The notes beneath the pieces were generated by a model, which was given only the letters and a program-made list of their open reading frames with translations, was not told the DNA's origin and did not search any database. From Paracidovorax wautersii (GTDB taxonomy: Bacteria > Pseudomonadota > Gammaproteobacteria > Burkholderiales > Burkholderiaceae_C): a stretch of DNA of 64,000 nucleotides. Position numbers and translations under genes: made by a program. Where the stretch lies: contig NZ_FONX01000006.1 of the NCBI RefSeq assembly GCF_900113035.1, positions 62,001-126,000 of the forward strand, written 5' to 3'. Below are positions 42,254 through 52,729 of the stretch, in pieces. Numbering within the stretch: position 1 is the stretch's first letter; every line of letters starts with the position of its first letter.

Positions 42254-42999
42254 TGGCTTCGCTGCAAACGACCGATCTGGTCAAGCACTATGGCGGTCTC
42301 ACGGTCACGGACCGCGTCTCGCTGGACATCCGTCCGGGCGAGCTGCACGCCGTGATCGGGCCGAACGGCGCGGGCAAGACGACGCTGATCAACCAGCTGA
42401 GCGGCGAGCTGCGTTCCAGCGCGGGGACGGTCCGTTTCGACGGCCGGGACGTCACCGGCTGGGCCGTGCACCGGCGCGCGCGCGGCGGCCTGCTGCGCTC
42501 CTACCAGATCACCTCGGTCTTCGAGGAGTTCACCGTGCTGGAGAACGCCGCGCTGGCTGCCCTGGCGGCGCGGGGCCACGCATGGCGGTTCTGGCGTCCC
42601 CTGCTGGCCGACGCCACGGCCAGGGCGGCCGCCGAGGAGGCGCTGCACGCCACTGGCCTGGACGCCCATGCGGGGACGCCCGCGGGCGAGCTGGCCTACG
42701 GGCAGCGGCGGCAGCTCGAGCTGGCCATGGCGCTCGCGGCCCAGCCCAGGTTCCTGCTGCTGGACGAGCCGATGGCCGGCATGAGCGTCCAGGAATCGGC
42801 CGACGTGACGCGCTTGCTGCAAGGGCTCAAGCGGCGCTACACGATCCTGCTGGTCGAGCACGACATGGACGCCGTGTTTGCGCTGGCCGACCGCATCAGC
42901 GTGCTGGTCTATGGCCGGCTGATGTTCACAGGCAGCCCCGAGGAGATCCGCGAGCATCCGGAGGTGCGTGCCGTCTACCTGGGCGAAGAGCTCGACTGA
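42253..42999 (+). CDS. livG: ABC importer ATPase, LivG type
   Basis: The 248-residue ATPase has Walker A GPNGAGKTT (residues about 36-44), a signature-like ELAYGQRRQLELA (about 146-158), Walker B FLLLDEPMAGM and the switch LLVEHDMDAVF. All catalytic residues are present. The start overlaps the livM stop by one base. It energises import together with the LivF-type subunit. Confidence 0.92.
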   Translation: MASLQTTDLVKHYGGLTVTDRVSLDIRPGELHAVIGPNGAGKTTLINQLSGELRSSAGTVRFDGRDVTGWAVHRRARGGLLRSYQITSVFEEFTVLENAALAALAARGHAWRFWRPLLADATARAAAEEALHATGLDAHAGTPAGELAYGQRRQLELAMALAAQPRFLLLDEPMAGMSVQESADVTRLLQGLKRRYTILLVEHDMDAVFALADRISVLVYGRLMFTGSPEEIREHPEVRAVYLGEELD

Positions 43000-43009
43000 G
43001 GGGCCGACG

Positions 43010-43720
<711 letters not shown>

Positions 43721-43724
43721 CATC

Positions 43725-44369
43725 TTGGACCTCAAACTCTATGACTTCTTCCGCAGCGGCACCTCGCACCGGCTGCGCATCGCGCTGAACCTCAAGGGGC
43801 TTTCCTACGCCCGCGCGGCCATCGACCTGCGCAGCGAGCAGCACCTGGGCGGGGAGTACAAGGCGGTCAACCCGCAGCAGCTGGTTCCCGCGCTGGACAT
43901 CGGCGACGCGGTCCTGATCCAGACGCCCGCGATCATCGAGTGGCTGGAGGAGCGCTACCCCGAGCCGCCGCTGCTGCCCGCGGACTCCCTCGGGCGCGCG
44001 CGCGTGCGCGCGCTCGCCGCGATCATCGGCAACGACGTCCATCCGGTGAACAACCGCCGGATCCTCGAGGCGCTGCGCCACCGGTTCGGCGCCGGCGAGG
44101 ATGCGGTCAACGACTGGTGCGGCACCTGGATCGCCGCCGGCTTCGATGCCTTCGAGGCGCTGGTGCGCGCGCAGGCAAGGCCGGGCCCGTTTGCCTACGG
44201 CGAGCGGCCCACGGTGGCCGACGTCTACCTCGTGCCGCAGATCGAGAGCGCCCGCCGCTTCCAGGTGGACCTGCAGCGCTGGCCGCGCCTGCTGGAGATC
44301 GACGCCGCGTGCGCCGGGATCGACGCCTTCCGCAGAGCGGTCCCGGCCGCCCAGCCGGACGCGGGCTGA
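43725..44369 (+). CDS. nagL: Maleylpyruvate isomerase (glutathione-dependent, zeta-class GST)
   Basis: The 214-residue protein is of the MaiA/NagL type: FFRSGTSHRLRIALNLKGL with the active-site Ser region (residues about 8-26), NPQQLVPALDIGDAVLIQTPAIIEWLEERYPEP, and DVHPVNNRRIL in the helical domain. It converts maleylpyruvate to fumarylpyruvate between NagI and NagK. The start appears to be TTG 43725, 4 bases after livF, with GGGAGTG upstream. Confidence 0.9.
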   Translation: MDLKLYDFFRSGTSHRLRIALNLKGLSYARAAIDLRSEQHLGGEYKAVNPQQLVPALDIGDAVLIQTPAIIEWLEERYPEPPLLPADSLGRARVRALAAIIGNDVHPVNNRRILEALRHRFGAGEDAVNDWCGTWIAAGFDAFEALVRAQARPGPFAYGERPTVADVYLVPQIESARRFQVDLQRWPRLLEIDAACAGIDAFRRAVPAAQPDAG

Positions 44370-44394
44370 GCCGCGGCGGCGGGACGGCGCAGCC

Positions 44395-45384
44395 ATGCCG
44401 GAGTTGCCGTCGGGACTGGACCTGAACCTGCTGCGGGTGCTCGTCCAGGTGCACCAGGACCGCAAGGTGTCGCTGGCGGCGGAGCACCTGGGGATGTCCC
44501 AGCCCGCGGTCAGCAGCGCGCTGCGGCGGCTGCGCGCCGTGACCGGCGACAAGCTGTTCGTGCCGACGGCGCGCGGCATGCAGCCGACGCCGCTGACCGA
44601 GCAGATCGCGCCGCGCCTGGCCGCGGCGCTGGCCAGCATCGGCGACACCATGTCCGGCCAGGTCGCGTTCGACGCCGGCACCAGCACGCGGTGCTTCACG
44701 CTGGCCATGACGGACATTGGGGAGTGCCACTTCCTGCCGCCGCTGGCGCGCCTGCTGCGCGAGCGCGCGCCGGGGGTGAGCCTGGCGACGGTGCGCAACA
44801 CCGCGATCAACCTGCGCTTCGCGATGGAGCAGGGCAAGGTCGACCTCGCCCTGGGCCATCTGCCGGACCTGAGCAACGACTTCCACCAGCGGGTGCTGTT
44901 CATGCAGCGCTACGTCTGCCTGTTCCGCAAGGGGCACCCGCTGGACGTCCCGGAGATCGCGCTGCAGCAGTATGCGCAGGCCGAGCATGCCATCGTGCTG
45001 TCGGTGGGAACGGGGCATGGCCGCGTCGACGAGGTGATCGAGCGGGCCGGCGTGCAGCGGCGCATCCTGCTGCGCGTGCCGCACTTTGTCGCGCTGGCCG
45101 ACGTGCTGGAGGACTCGGACCTCGTGGCCACCGTGCCCGAGGTGTTCGCGCGGCGCAGCGTGCGCCGCTTCCACCTGAGCTACCGGCCGCATCCGGTCGC
45201 GCTGCCGCCGATCGAGATCGGCCTCTTCTGGCATACCACGTACCATCGCGATCCCGCCAGCGTCTGGCTGCGGGAGCTGATCGCGGACGCATTCTTCGAA
45301 GCCCCGGCGGACCCGCGGCGGCACCGCCCGGTGGGGGAGGGCGCCGCCGGGTCCGTTGCACCTGAGGGGGGATTTTCCCGATGA
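44395..45384 (+). CDS. NahR/DntR-type LysR regulator (copy 2)
   Basis: The 329-residue protein has the LysR HTH (LDLNLLRVLVQVHQDRKVS, MSQPAVSSALRRLRAVTGD) and the NahR-like effector domain (AMTDIGECHFLPPLARLL, HLPDLSNDFHQRVLFMQRYVCLF, VGTGHGRVDEVIERAG). It resembles the regulator at 30706 but has diverged and has an extra basic C-terminal tail. It is co-directional with the operon and overlaps ridA by four bases, so it may feed back on the same promoters or control the CoA-type genes. Confidence 0.88.
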   Translation: MPELPSGLDLNLLRVLVQVHQDRKVSLAAEHLGMSQPAVSSALRRLRAVTGDKLFVPTARGMQPTPLTEQIAPRLAAALASIGDTMSGQVAFDAGTSTRCFTLAMTDIGECHFLPPLARLLRERAPGVSLATVRNTAINLRFAMEQGKVDLALGHLPDLSNDFHQRVLFMQRYVCLFRKGHPLDVPEIALQQYAQAEHAIVLSVGTGHGRVDEVIERAGVQRRILLRVPHFVALADVLEDSDLVATVPEVFARRSVRRFHLSYRPHPVALPPIEIGLFWHTTYHRDPASVWLRELIADAFFEAPADPRRHRPVGEGAAGSVAPEGGFSR

Positions 45385-45794
45385 CCACTTTCCTGAACCC
45401 CGAGGGGATGCACCCGCCTCTCGGCCCCTATTCCCACATGGCGCTCGTGCCGGCGGGCGTGCAGACCGTGACGATTTCCGGGCAGGTGGGCATGCGCGCC
45501 GACGGGAGCGTCCCCGGGTCGCTGGCCGAGCAGGCCGACCAGGCACTGCGGAACATCGCCGAAAACCTGTCCTCCGTCGGCCTCGGGATCGACGCGCTCG
45601 CCAAGATCACGACCTTCGTCGTCGCCGGCCAGGATGCCCGGTGCCTGCGGGAGGTGTTCGCCCGCCATCTCGGCGCGCACCGGCCGGCGTCCACCGGGAT
45701 GTTCGTCCACCAGCTCATGGATCCGGCGCTGCTGATCGAGATCGAGGCCATCGCGGTGTTCATGCCCGCGGACGGTCCGGCGCGCCCGGCCTGA
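45381..45794 (+). CDS. RidA-family (YjgF/UK114) protein
   Basis: The 137-residue protein shows the Rid fold: PPLGPYSHMALVPAG, TVTISGQVGM, QADQALRNIAENLSSVG, KITTFVV and IEIEAIAVF. The usual C-terminal arginine of imine deaminases (RxxVE) is not seen; the segment reads MDPALLIEIEA. It therefore probably belongs to another Rid subgroup, often found in aromatic pathways. The start overlaps the LysR stop by four bases. It ends the nag operon. Confidence 0.85.
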   Translation: MTTFLNPEGMHPPLGPYSHMALVPAGVQTVTISGQVGMRADGSVPGSLAEQADQALRNIAENLSSVGLGIDALAKITTFVVAGQDARCLREVFARHLGAHRPASTGMFVHQLMDPALLIEIEAIAVFMPADGPARPA

Positions 45795-45892
45795 AGCCGG
45801 CCGGCAGGGGCGCTCCCGCCGCGCAAGCCTGCGGCGCCGGATGCCGTGCGCGGCCGGCCTGTCCCCGCCGCGGCTCCGGCCCGGGGCCGGGG

Positions 45893-46477
45893 CTAGGCGA
45901 GCCCCAGCGGCGCGGGCGTGCGCTGAACGATCTCGCGGAAGCGCTGCCGGAAGGCGTCGGCCTCCCCGAAGCCGCTCAATGGATCGGCGTTCTCGCAGAA
46001 GGCCCCGGCGATCTCGGCCCAGTCCGCGGGCGTCAGATGGGTCTCCGCCAAGGGGATCAGCTCCTGCTCCTCCGCCCGGATGTGCCGCCAGGTGAACTCC
46101 GCATAGGTGGCCACGGTGCGCTCCAGCATCTCCATGCTCGCGGGCACGCCGGCCTCGAGGTTGCCGAGGTGCCTGCGGATCTCGCCCAGGGCGCGGGGCT
46201 CGTGCGCGTGCTGCCGCTGCAGCTCGTCGATGAGCGCGTCGGCCTCGCCCGTGCGCGCGCGCAGCAGGCGGAACAGCCACTGGTCCTCCTTGGGATGGTG
46301 CAGGCGGTCGGGGAAGGCGTCGATGTAGTAGACCATCGACCACAGCAGCGGGAAATCCACCGCCGCCCGCTGGCCGCGGAGCTCCGCCAGCAGGTCCCTG
46401 AGGTTGCGGACGACGGCCGACAGGCTGCCGTGCTCGGCGCGGATGGTGTTCAGTGCCAGGGTGCGTGGTTCCGTCAT
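45893..46477 (-). CDS. Hemerythrin HHE-domain protein
   Basis: The 194-residue helical protein has the HHE-type iron-ligand pattern: IRAEHGSL (residues about 13-20), RLHHPKEDQWLF (about 59-70), RQHAHEP and WRHIRAEEQELIPLAE (about 129-144). Such proteins bind oxygen, NO or iron and may protect or supply oxygen-dependent enzymes. It is the last gene of the leftward cluster, 30 bases after the acyl-CoA synthetase gene. Confidence 0.85.
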   Translation of the reverse strand: MTEPRTLALNTIRAEHGSLSAVVRNLRDLLAELRGQRAAVDFPLLWSMVYYIDAFPDRLHHPKEDQWLFRLLRARTGEADALIDELQRQHAHEPRALGEIRRHLGNLEAGVPASMEMLERTVATYAEFTWRHIRAEEQELIPLAETHLTPADWAEIAGAFCENADPLSGFGEADAFRQRFREIVQRTPAPLGLA

Positions 46478-46507
46478 GGGATGCTCTCCAGGGCTGCGGG
46501 CGAACGC

Positions 46508-48601
46508 TCAGGGCGCCTCCGCGGCGACGATCAGCGCGTCCAGCGCGAGGGCGCCGTCGGCATAGACCCGCAGCGGGTTGATTTCGACCTCCTGCACCTC
46601 CGGGTGCGCCTCCATCAGTGCGGCGATGCCCTGCAGCGCGTCCGCGATCGACGCCCGGTCGCACCGCGGCAGATGGCGGAAGCCATCCAGCAGGGCCCGG
46701 CCGCGCAGGCTGTCGAGCATGCGGTCCACGTCGGGGCGGGCCAGCGGCAGGTGCCCGATCGCGGTGTCGCCCAGCGCCTCGGCCAGCACGCCACCGAGGC
46801 CCACCATCACGCACGGTCCCCACGACGGGTCGCGCACGCCGCCGACGATGAGGTCCACGCCCGGCGCGGCCATCGCCTCCAGCAGGTAGGACCGGGCGCC
46901 GCGCAGGGGGATTGCCTGCAGGGCATCGAGCGCCGCGTCGAGCTCGGCGTGCGAGCGTAGATTCAGGTGCACCCCGCCTGCCTCCGTCTTGTGCAGGATC
47001 TCGCCGGTGGCGATCTTCGCCACCACCGGGGCGCCCAGCGCGTCGAAGGCGCTGTGCGCCTCCTCGCGCGACGTGCAGAGCCGGCGCGCGGCCACGGGCA
47101 CCCCGAACCGGGCCATCAGGTCCTTGGCGCCGTGCTCGTCGAGCGCCCCCGGCGGCAGGGCGGCAGGAGCCGGTGCGGGGGCCCGCGGCGGCGCCGCGAC
47201 GGCCTGCGCGGCCCGGTGGCGCGCCTGCGCGTCGGCGGCCAGGGCCCGCGCGGCCAGGATCAGCCGGTCGGGGCTCTCGAGCAGCGGGAGGCCGGCGCAG
47301 GCGAGCGCCGCCCGGGTGGGCCGGACGTCGTCCTCCAGGCCGAGGCTGCCGAACAGCACGGGCTTGTCGAGCCGCTGCGCCAGCGGCGCCAGGGACGTGA
47401 CGGGGTCGAGCACATCCGGCTCGTGCAGCGCGAACACCAGCACCGCGTCGATGCGCGGGTCGGCGGCCACGGCGTCGACGACACCGGCGAAGCTGGCGCC
47501 GGGGCGGCCGGTGTCCACCGGGTTCTTCACATAGGTGAGCGGCGGCAGCAGGGTCTCGATGCGCGCCTGGCTGCCTGCCGACAGGACCGGCAAGTCGATG
47601 CCGGCGCTGCGCAGGCCGTCCGCGATGAGCAGGCCCGGCCCGGCCTGGCCCGTGACCAGCCCGAAGCCGGGCCGGGCCAGCGGCGCGAGGCGCCGCGTCG
47701 CCAGCACGGCCGCTGCCTGGGCCAGCGCCTCGGTGCCCTCGACCACGACCGCGCCGGCCTGCTCCAGCCCCGCCACCGTGCGGGCATGGGACCCCATCAG
47801 GTTGCCGGTGTGTGAGCGCGCGAAGTCGCCCACGTCGGCGCGGCCCGCCACCAGCGCGGCGACCGGCTTGCGCGCGACGGCGCGGCGGATGGCGTCGGCC
47901 AGCCGGCGGCCCTGGCTGACGCCCTCCAGGTGCAGCGCGATCGCGGCCGTCTGGTCGTCGTCGGCGAGCCAGTCCACCAGGTCGGCGGCGTCGACGTCGA
48001 CCGCGTTGCCCAGGCCGACGGCCAGGGACACGCCGTGGCCCAGGCGGTCGAGCTGCATGGCCAGCGTGAGGTTGACGCCGCCCGACTGCGCCACCACCGC
48101 GACGCGGCCGGCGCGCAGCCGCTCGGTGCCCGGCACGAAGCAGGCAACGCAGCCCGCCGCGGGGTGGACGAAGCCCGAGGTGTTGGGACCGAGCAGGCGC
48201 ATCCCGGTGCGCTGGCAGGTGTCGCGCAGGCGCTCCTGCAGGCGGGCGCCGGCGTCGCCGGTTTCGCCGAAGCCGCCGGCGATGATCCACACGGCGCCGA
48301 TGCCGGACGCCGCGGCCTCGTCGACGAGGTCGGCGCACAGCGGCGCGGGCACGGCGAGGATCGCCAGGTCCACCGGCGAGGGCAGCGCGGCCAGGCCCGG
48401 GACGCATGCGTGGCCCTGCACGCGGGCCTCCCGCGGGTGCACGGCCAGCACGGTGCCGGGAAACCCGGCCAGCGCCTTGAGCGCGTGGTAGCCCGCCTTG
48501 GCGGGATCGTTCGATGCCCCGACGACGGCGATCGAGCGGGGGCGCAGCAGGCGCGTGAGGTTGCGCGCGCGCGCATCGGGGGGAGTGACGTGCTCGTCCA
48601 T
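46508..48601 (-). CDS. ADP-forming acyl-CoA synthetase (acetate-CoA ligase family)
   Basis: The 697-residue protein has an N-terminal CoA-binding domain (RPRSIAVVGASNDPAKAG), a succinyl-CoA-synthetase-like domain (AQSGGVNLTLAMQLDRLGHG) and the phospho-histidine site FARSHTGNL. A C-terminal ATP-grasp domain (VAKIATGEILHKTEAGGV, EVEINPLRVYADG) follows. It forms or hydrolyses a CoA thioester with ATP/ADP. In this cluster it may load salicylate or recycle CoA from gentisyl-CoA. It lies 3 bases after the monooxygenase gene. Confidence 0.88.
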   Translation of the reverse strand: MDEHVTPPDARARNLTRLLRPRSIAVVGASNDPAKAGYHALKALAGFPGTVLAVHPREARVQGHACVPGLAALPSPVDLAILAVPAPLCADLVDEAAASGIGAVWIIAGGFGETGDAGARLQERLRDTCQRTGMRLLGPNTSGFVHPAAGCVACFVPGTERLRAGRVAVVAQSGGVNLTLAMQLDRLGHGVSLAVGLGNAVDVDAADLVDWLADDDQTAAIALHLEGVSQGRRLADAIRRAVARKPVAALVAGRADVGDFARSHTGNLMGSHARTVAGLEQAGAVVVEGTEALAQAAAVLATRRLAPLARPGFGLVTGQAGPGLLIADGLRSAGIDLPVLSAGSQARIETLLPPLTYVKNPVDTGRPGASFAGVVDAVAADPRIDAVLVFALHEPDVLDPVTSLAPLAQRLDKPVLFGSLGLEDDVRPTRAALACAGLPLLESPDRLILAARALAADAQARHRAAQAVAAPPRAPAPAPAALPPGALDEHGAKDLMARFGVPVAARRLCTSREEAHSAFDALGAPVVAKIATGEILHKTEAGGVHLNLRSHAELDAALDALQAIPLRGARSYLLEAMAAPGVDLIVGGVRDPSWGPCVMVGLGGVLAEALGDTAIGHLPLARPDVDRMLDSLRGRALLDGFRHLPRCDRASIADALQGIAALMEAHPEVQEVEINPLRVYADGALALDALIVAAEAP

Positions 48602-48604
48602 GGC

Positions 48605-49759
48605 TCAGGCCGGGGTGGCGGCGGCGTCGGGGTGCAGCTGCTCGTAGGCGGCGGCGAGCCGGGGGTCGCGGCGCTTCATCTCCGCGTGGCTCACGCGGCC
48701 GGTGCGGGTCATGTAGCTGTAGGCGAACTCGACCGGGCTGCAGCGTGCCATCAGCTCGTCCATGCCCTCGTACCAGCGCAGGCTGACGTTGGCGGCATCC
48801 CAGATCTTCTTCATCGGGGGCAGCCGCAGGGACTGGAACTGAGCCAGCGCCGCCGGCACGTCGGCCGTGCCCTGGAAGGCCTTGAACAGCGCGACCGCGT
48901 CCTCCATGGCCAGGCGGGTGCCCGAGCCGATGGAGAAGTGGGCGGTGCGCAGCGCGTCGCCGAGCAGCACCACGTTGCCGAAGCTCCAGCGCTCGTTCCA
49001 GATCGCCGGGAAGTTGCGCCAGTGCGACTTGTTGGTGAGGATGGGATGGCCGCCGAGGTCGTTCGCGAAGACCTCCTCGCACAGGCGGATCGTGTCCTGC
49101 TCGCCCAGGTGCTCGAAGCCGGCCCGCTGCCAGGTGTCCTCCTGCACCTCCACGAGGAAGGTGCTCATGCCCGGGCTGTAGCGGTAGTGGTGGGCGCAGA
49201 AGACGCCGTGCTGCGTCTGGCGGAAGGTCAGCGTCAGGCTGTCGAAGGGCTTGGAGGTGCCGTACCAGATGAACTTGTTGGGCCGCCAGTCGCAGGTCGT
49301 GCCGAACGCCCGCTCGTTCTCGGCGCGCACCCAGGAGAACGCGCCGTTGGCGGCGACCACCAGGTCGGCGCCGGCGAGCTCGGGCGCATCGAGGCCCGTG
49401 ACCTCCTTCTCGAACTCGATCCGCACGCCGAGCTTCTCGACGTGGGCGTACAGCAGCGTCAGCAGCTCCAGGCGGCCGACCGCGGCGAAGCCGTTGCCCG
49501 CGATCGCGATGCGGGTGTCGTTGTGCGCGATGGTCAGGTCCGGCCAGGTCTCCATGTGCGGCATGAGGTACTGGTACATCGCCTCGTCGTCGGCGCGCAG
49601 GAACTCCAGCGCGCGGTCCGAGAACACGACGCCGAAGCCCCAGGTGGCGTCGCGCGGGCTGCGCTCGTACACGACGATGTCGTGCGAGGGGTCCCGGCGC
49701 TTCATCAGCGCCGCGAAATATAGGCCTGCGGGGCCGCCGCCAAGGATACGGATCTTCAT
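48605..49759 (-). CDS. FAD-dependent monooxygenase, salicylyl-CoA 5-hydroxylase-like
   Basis: The 384-residue protein has an N-terminal Rossmann motif ILGGGPAGLYFAALMKRRDP, then WGFGVVFSDRALEFL, a DG-like FAD segment (GADLVVAANGAFSWVR) and a second FAD motif VVLLGDALRTAHFSIGSGTRLAMEDAVAL (in parts). It matches the monooxygenase half of SdgC-type salicylyl-CoA 5-hydroxylases. Some relatives are fused to an Old-Yellow-Enzyme domain; this one stands alone. It would make gentisyl-CoA from salicylyl-CoA. Confidence 0.82.
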   Translation of the reverse strand: MKIRILGGGPAGLYFAALMKRRDPSHDIVVYERSPRDATWGFGVVFSDRALEFLRADDEAMYQYLMPHMETWPDLTIAHNDTRIAIAGNGFAAVGRLELLTLLYAHVEKLGVRIEFEKEVTGLDAPELAGADLVVAANGAFSWVRAENERAFGTTCDWRPNKFIWYGTSKPFDSLTLTFRQTQHGVFCAHHYRYSPGMSTFLVEVQEDTWQRAGFEHLGEQDTIRLCEEVFANDLGGHPILTNKSHWRNFPAIWNERWSFGNVVLLGDALRTAHFSIGSGTRLAMEDAVALFKAFQGTADVPAALAQFQSLRLPPMKKIWDAANVSLRWYEGMDELMARCSPVEFAYSYMTRTGRVSHAEMKRRDPRLAAAYEQLHPDAAATPA

Positions 49760-49791
49760 GCTTGCTCCTGTCTCTGCGTTGTGGTGATGGG

Positions 49792-51444
49792 TCAGCGGGA
49801 CGCGGTGGCCTCGCTGTTGAGCTTCTCGGTGATGACCTCGCGCAACTGCCGCTTGAGGATCTTCCCGACCAGGCTGGTGGGCAGGCGGTCGACGACCTCG
49901 AGCCGCTCGGGCAGCTTGAAGCTGGCGATCTGCTGGGCCTTCAGGAATCCGATCAGTTCGTCGAAGCCGAGGGGCTGACCGCCGTTGGTGACGACGAAGG
50001 CGCAGGCCTTCTCTCCGAAGACCGGGTCCGGCATGGCGACGAGCGCCACCTCCTTGACCTTCGGGTGCTTGTGGATCAGGTTCTCGATCTCCTCGCAGCT
50101 GATCTTCTCGCCGCCCCGATTGATGAGGTCCTTCTTGCGCCCCTCGGCGAACACGTAGCGGCCCTTCTTGCGGACGATGTCGCCCATGCGGTAGAAGCCG
50201 TCCTCGGTGAAGGCCTCGCGGTTCTTCTCCGGCGCGTTGTAGTAGCCGGCGATGGTGTAGGGGCCGCGGGTCAGCAACTCGCCCGGCTCACCGTCGGGCA
50301 CCTCGCGCCCGTCGTCGTCGACGACCTTGATCTCGTCGTCGTCGCAGACCGGCGCGCCGGAGCTCTCCAGCAGGAGATCCTCGGGGTCGTCGAGACGGGT
50401 CATGTTGATCAGGCCCTCGGCCGTGCCGTAGATCTCCTGCGGGATGGCGCCCCACTGCCCGTGGATGCGCCGGCGCAGCTCCGGCGCCAGGCGCGCGCCG
50501 CCGTTTTGCACCACGCGCAGCGAGCGCAGGTCGTGGCGCGAGGGGACGTCGGAGTTCAGCCATCCGGTGATCAGCGGCACGGCGGCCGCGATCACGGTCA
50601 CGCCGTGCTTCTCGACCAGGGGGAACACCTGCTCGGCCTGGGTGCCATGGCCGATGACGACGGTCCCGCCGTAGTAGAAGACCCCGAGCATGCCGGGCGC
50701 GGCCAGGTTGTAGTTGTGGCCCAGCGGCAGCAGGGCGAGGAAGACGGTGTTCTCGTCGAAGCCCGCGGCCCTGGCACACAGGCGCGCGTTCAGGACGTAG
50801 TCGTCGTGCGTGCGGGGAATGAGCTTGGAGATCGAGGTCGTGCCGCCGGACAGCAGCATCACGGCGACCTCGGCGGCGTTGACCCAGACGGCGTCCAGCG
50901 CCTGGCGCGCCGCTTCGTCCATCGGTTTTTCGAGCAGGTCGCGCAGGCTGTGCTGCCCGGCCAGCGCACCGTCGAGCACGAAGGCGCAGCGCAGCGTGGG
51001 GCACTCGCGCTGCATGTCCTGGGCCAGCGCGCGGTAGTCGTAGTTCCCGTGCACGCCGGGCACCATGTAGGCGACCGCCCCCGAGGCGTCGATGAAATGC
51101 CGGATCTCGCTGTGCCGGTGCGCCCGCAGCGCCATGACCGGGATCGCGCCGATGCGGCTCAGGGCAAGGAAGGCAATCACGAACTCGGCGGAGTTCGGCA
51201 ACTGCATCACGACCCGATCGAGCGGCCGCAGTCCGGCGCCCAGGAGCGCGGCGGCCAGTGCCTCGGCCTTCGAGAGCAACTGGGCATAGCTCAGCACGCT
51301 GTCGTTCTCGATCACGGCAGGCTTGTCGGGGTACTGCGCCGCGGCGGCGCGAACGATCTCGACGATGGGACGGCCTTCCCGGTATCCCGAGGCATTCCAG
51401 CGCAACAGGTCCTTGGTCGGCCAGGGCACGCATCCGACAAGCAT
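49792..51444 (-). CDS. Aryl-AMP/CoA ligase (salicylyl-AMP ligase-like, EntE/SdgA type)
   Basis: The 550-residue adenylate-forming enzyme has the P-loop-like [21 protein letters not shown] segment (residues about 195-215), the core [48 protein letters not shown] and the C-terminal catalytic lysine region [12 protein letters not shown]. The opening and active-site pattern fits 2,3-dihydroxybenzoate/salicylate AMP ligases. It would activate salicylate for the adjacent CoA-type hydroxylase. ATG 51444 has AAGGAGAG; the gene starts the leftward operon. Confidence 0.88.
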   Translation of the reverse strand: MLVGCVPWPTKDLLRWNASGYREGRPIVEIVRAAAAQYPDKPAVIENDSVLSYAQLLSKAEALAAALLGAGLRPLDRVVMQLPNSAEFVIAFLALSRIGAIPVMALRAHRHSEIRHFIDASGAVAYMVPGVHGNYDYRALAQDMQRECPTLRCAFVLDGALAGQHSLRDLLEKPMDEAARQALDAVWVNAAEVAVMLLSGGTTSISKLIPRTHDDYVLNARLCARAAGFDENTVFLALLPLGHNYNLAAPGMLGVFYYGGTVVIGHGTQAEQVFPLVEKHGVTVIAAAVPLITGWLNSDVPSRHDLRSLRVVQNGGARLAPELRRRIHGQWGAIPQEIYGTAEGLINMTRLDDPEDLLLESSGAPVCDDDEIKVVDDDGREVPDGEPGELLTRGPYTIAGYYNAPEKNREAFTEDGFYRMGDIVRKKGRYVFAEGRKKDLINRGGEKISCEEIENLIHKHPKVKEVALVAMPDPVFGEKACAFVVTNGGQPLGFDELIGFLKAQQIASFKLPERLEVVDRLPTSLVGKILKRQLREVITEKLNSEATASR

Positions 51445-51541
51445 GGGTTCTCTCCTTGTGTTCTGTTCGCCGCGACGTTGCGACGATGGAGAGACTCTAG
51501 GAACGGAGCCGTGCATGAGCCAGCCGGCCCCGGGCATGGTC

Positions 51542-51602
51542 GCTATTCAGCAAACAAATACCTCGGCGCCGGAGCCATGGCGAATTTATGTTCCTGAATG
51601 GC
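51542..51602. promoter_or_regulatory. Repeat-containing divergent promoter region
   Basis: GCTATTCAG (51542-51550) and CTGAATGGC (51594-51602) form a spaced inverted repeat with one mismatch. AAATAC (51556-51561) and GTATTT (51605-51610) form a second pair. They lie between the divergent aryl ligase and dioxygenase genes and suit a LysR-type regulator bridging two promoters. The role is inferred. Confidence 0.45.
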
Positions 51603-51682
51603 GAGTATTTCCGTGGCGCAGTGGCTCGCGGGGGCGAAGCTTCCTAAGCTGCCCAGACCCCCAACCACAAGGAGAACGAGAC

Positions 51683-52729
51683 ATGAATGCTGTTCTGGGC
51701 CGCGCCGACGAGCTCCCACAGGACTACTACGAGGGCCTGCGCCAGCGCCACCTGATGCCGCTGTGGCCATCGCTGCGCGCCGCGCTACCCCATGGCAAGC
51801 CGGCACGCCGCACCCAGCCCGCGCTGTGGCGCTATGCCGATGTGCGCCCGGAGCTGATGCGCGCGGGCGAACTGGCGCCCATCGAGAAGGCGGAGCGCAG
51901 AGTGCTGGTGCTGTGCAATCCCGGCATGAGCCTGGAGGAGCTGAAGGCCACGCCGAGCATCTACATCGGGCTGCAGCTCATCCTCCCCGGCGAGACGGCG
52001 CCGAACCATTTGCACACGGCGATGGCGGTGCGCTTCGTGATCGAGGGACGCGGCGGCTACACCATCGTGCGCGGGGAGAAGCTGCCGATGGAGAAGGGCG
52101 ATCTCATCCTCACGCCGCCGGGGCTGTGGCACCAGCACGGCCACGACGGCAGCGAGCCCGTGGTGTGGCTGGACGCACTGGACCTTCCCATCGTCCAGGG
52201 CATGGAGGCCTCGTACAGCATCGAGGGCGTGCCGCAGGAGGTCAGCGTGCAGAACCAGGAGACCCTGGCGCGCTTCCGGCGCGGCGGCGTGCTGCCCTAT
52301 GCCCACCTGGACGGTCCGCGCGAGGACTTCCCGATGCTGCGCTTCCCGTGGGCCGACGTGCGCGCCGCGCTGCTCGAGCTGGCGGGCGTCACGCCGGCGC
52401 AGGAGCCCGTGCATCTGGCGTACGTGAACCCTATGACCGGGCGGGAGTGCATGCCGACGCTGGGCTTCTCGGCGCTGATGCTGCGCCCGGGGGAATCCCG
52501 GCGGCTGCGCCGCCGGTCGGCCTCGGCCGTCTTCCACGCCGTCGAGGGGCAGGGCAGCGCGGCGGTGGACGGCAACTTCCTGCACTTCGAGGTCGCGGAC
52601 ACGCTGGCATGCCCCACCCATGCCCAGGTGACGCTGACCAACGGCTCCTCCAAGGAGCCTGCCTTCCTCTTCATGGTGGATGACGCGCCGACCCAGCGCA
52701 AGCTTGGCTTCTTCCAGCAGTTCGACTGA
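51683..52729 (+). CDS. Gentisate 1,2-dioxygenase-family bicupin (copy 2)
   Basis: The 348-residue protein has the same length and layout as NagI but is clearly divergent. The iron-site segment is [21 protein letters not shown] (two parts: [11 protein letters not shown] and FVIEGRGGY), where NagI has AHRHTQSALR, and the distal region is LWHQHGHDG. The metal histidines are kept, but substrate-contact positions next to them differ. It may be the gentisate dioxygenase of the CoA-route cluster (SdgD-like) or act on a related hydroxybenzoate. ATG 51683 has AAGGAGA upstream. Confidence 0.82.
   Translation: MNAVLGRADELPQDYYEGLRQRHLMPLWPSLRAALPHGKPARRTQPALWRYADVRPELMRAGELAPIEKAERRVLVLCNPGMSLEELKATPSIYIGLQLILPGETAPNHLHTAMAVRFVIEGRGGYTIVRGEKLPMEKGDLILTPPGLWHQHGHDGSEPVVWLDALDLPIVQGMEASYSIEGVPQEVSVQNQETLARFRRGGVLPYAHLDGPREDFPMLRFPWADVRAALLELAGVTPAQEPVHLAYVNPMTGRECMPTLGFSALMLRPGESRRLRRRSASAVFHAVEGQGSAAVDGNFLHFEVADTLACPTHAQVTLTNGSSKEPAFLFMVDDAPTQRKLGFFQQFD

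Noticed and set aside
45180-49082. A 1300-codon open frame on the minus strand
   Set aside because: It runs across the divergent and coding genes in another frame and is rich in Arg, Gly and Pro, a usual artefact of very GC-rich DNA; the genes in this interval have clear family motifs.
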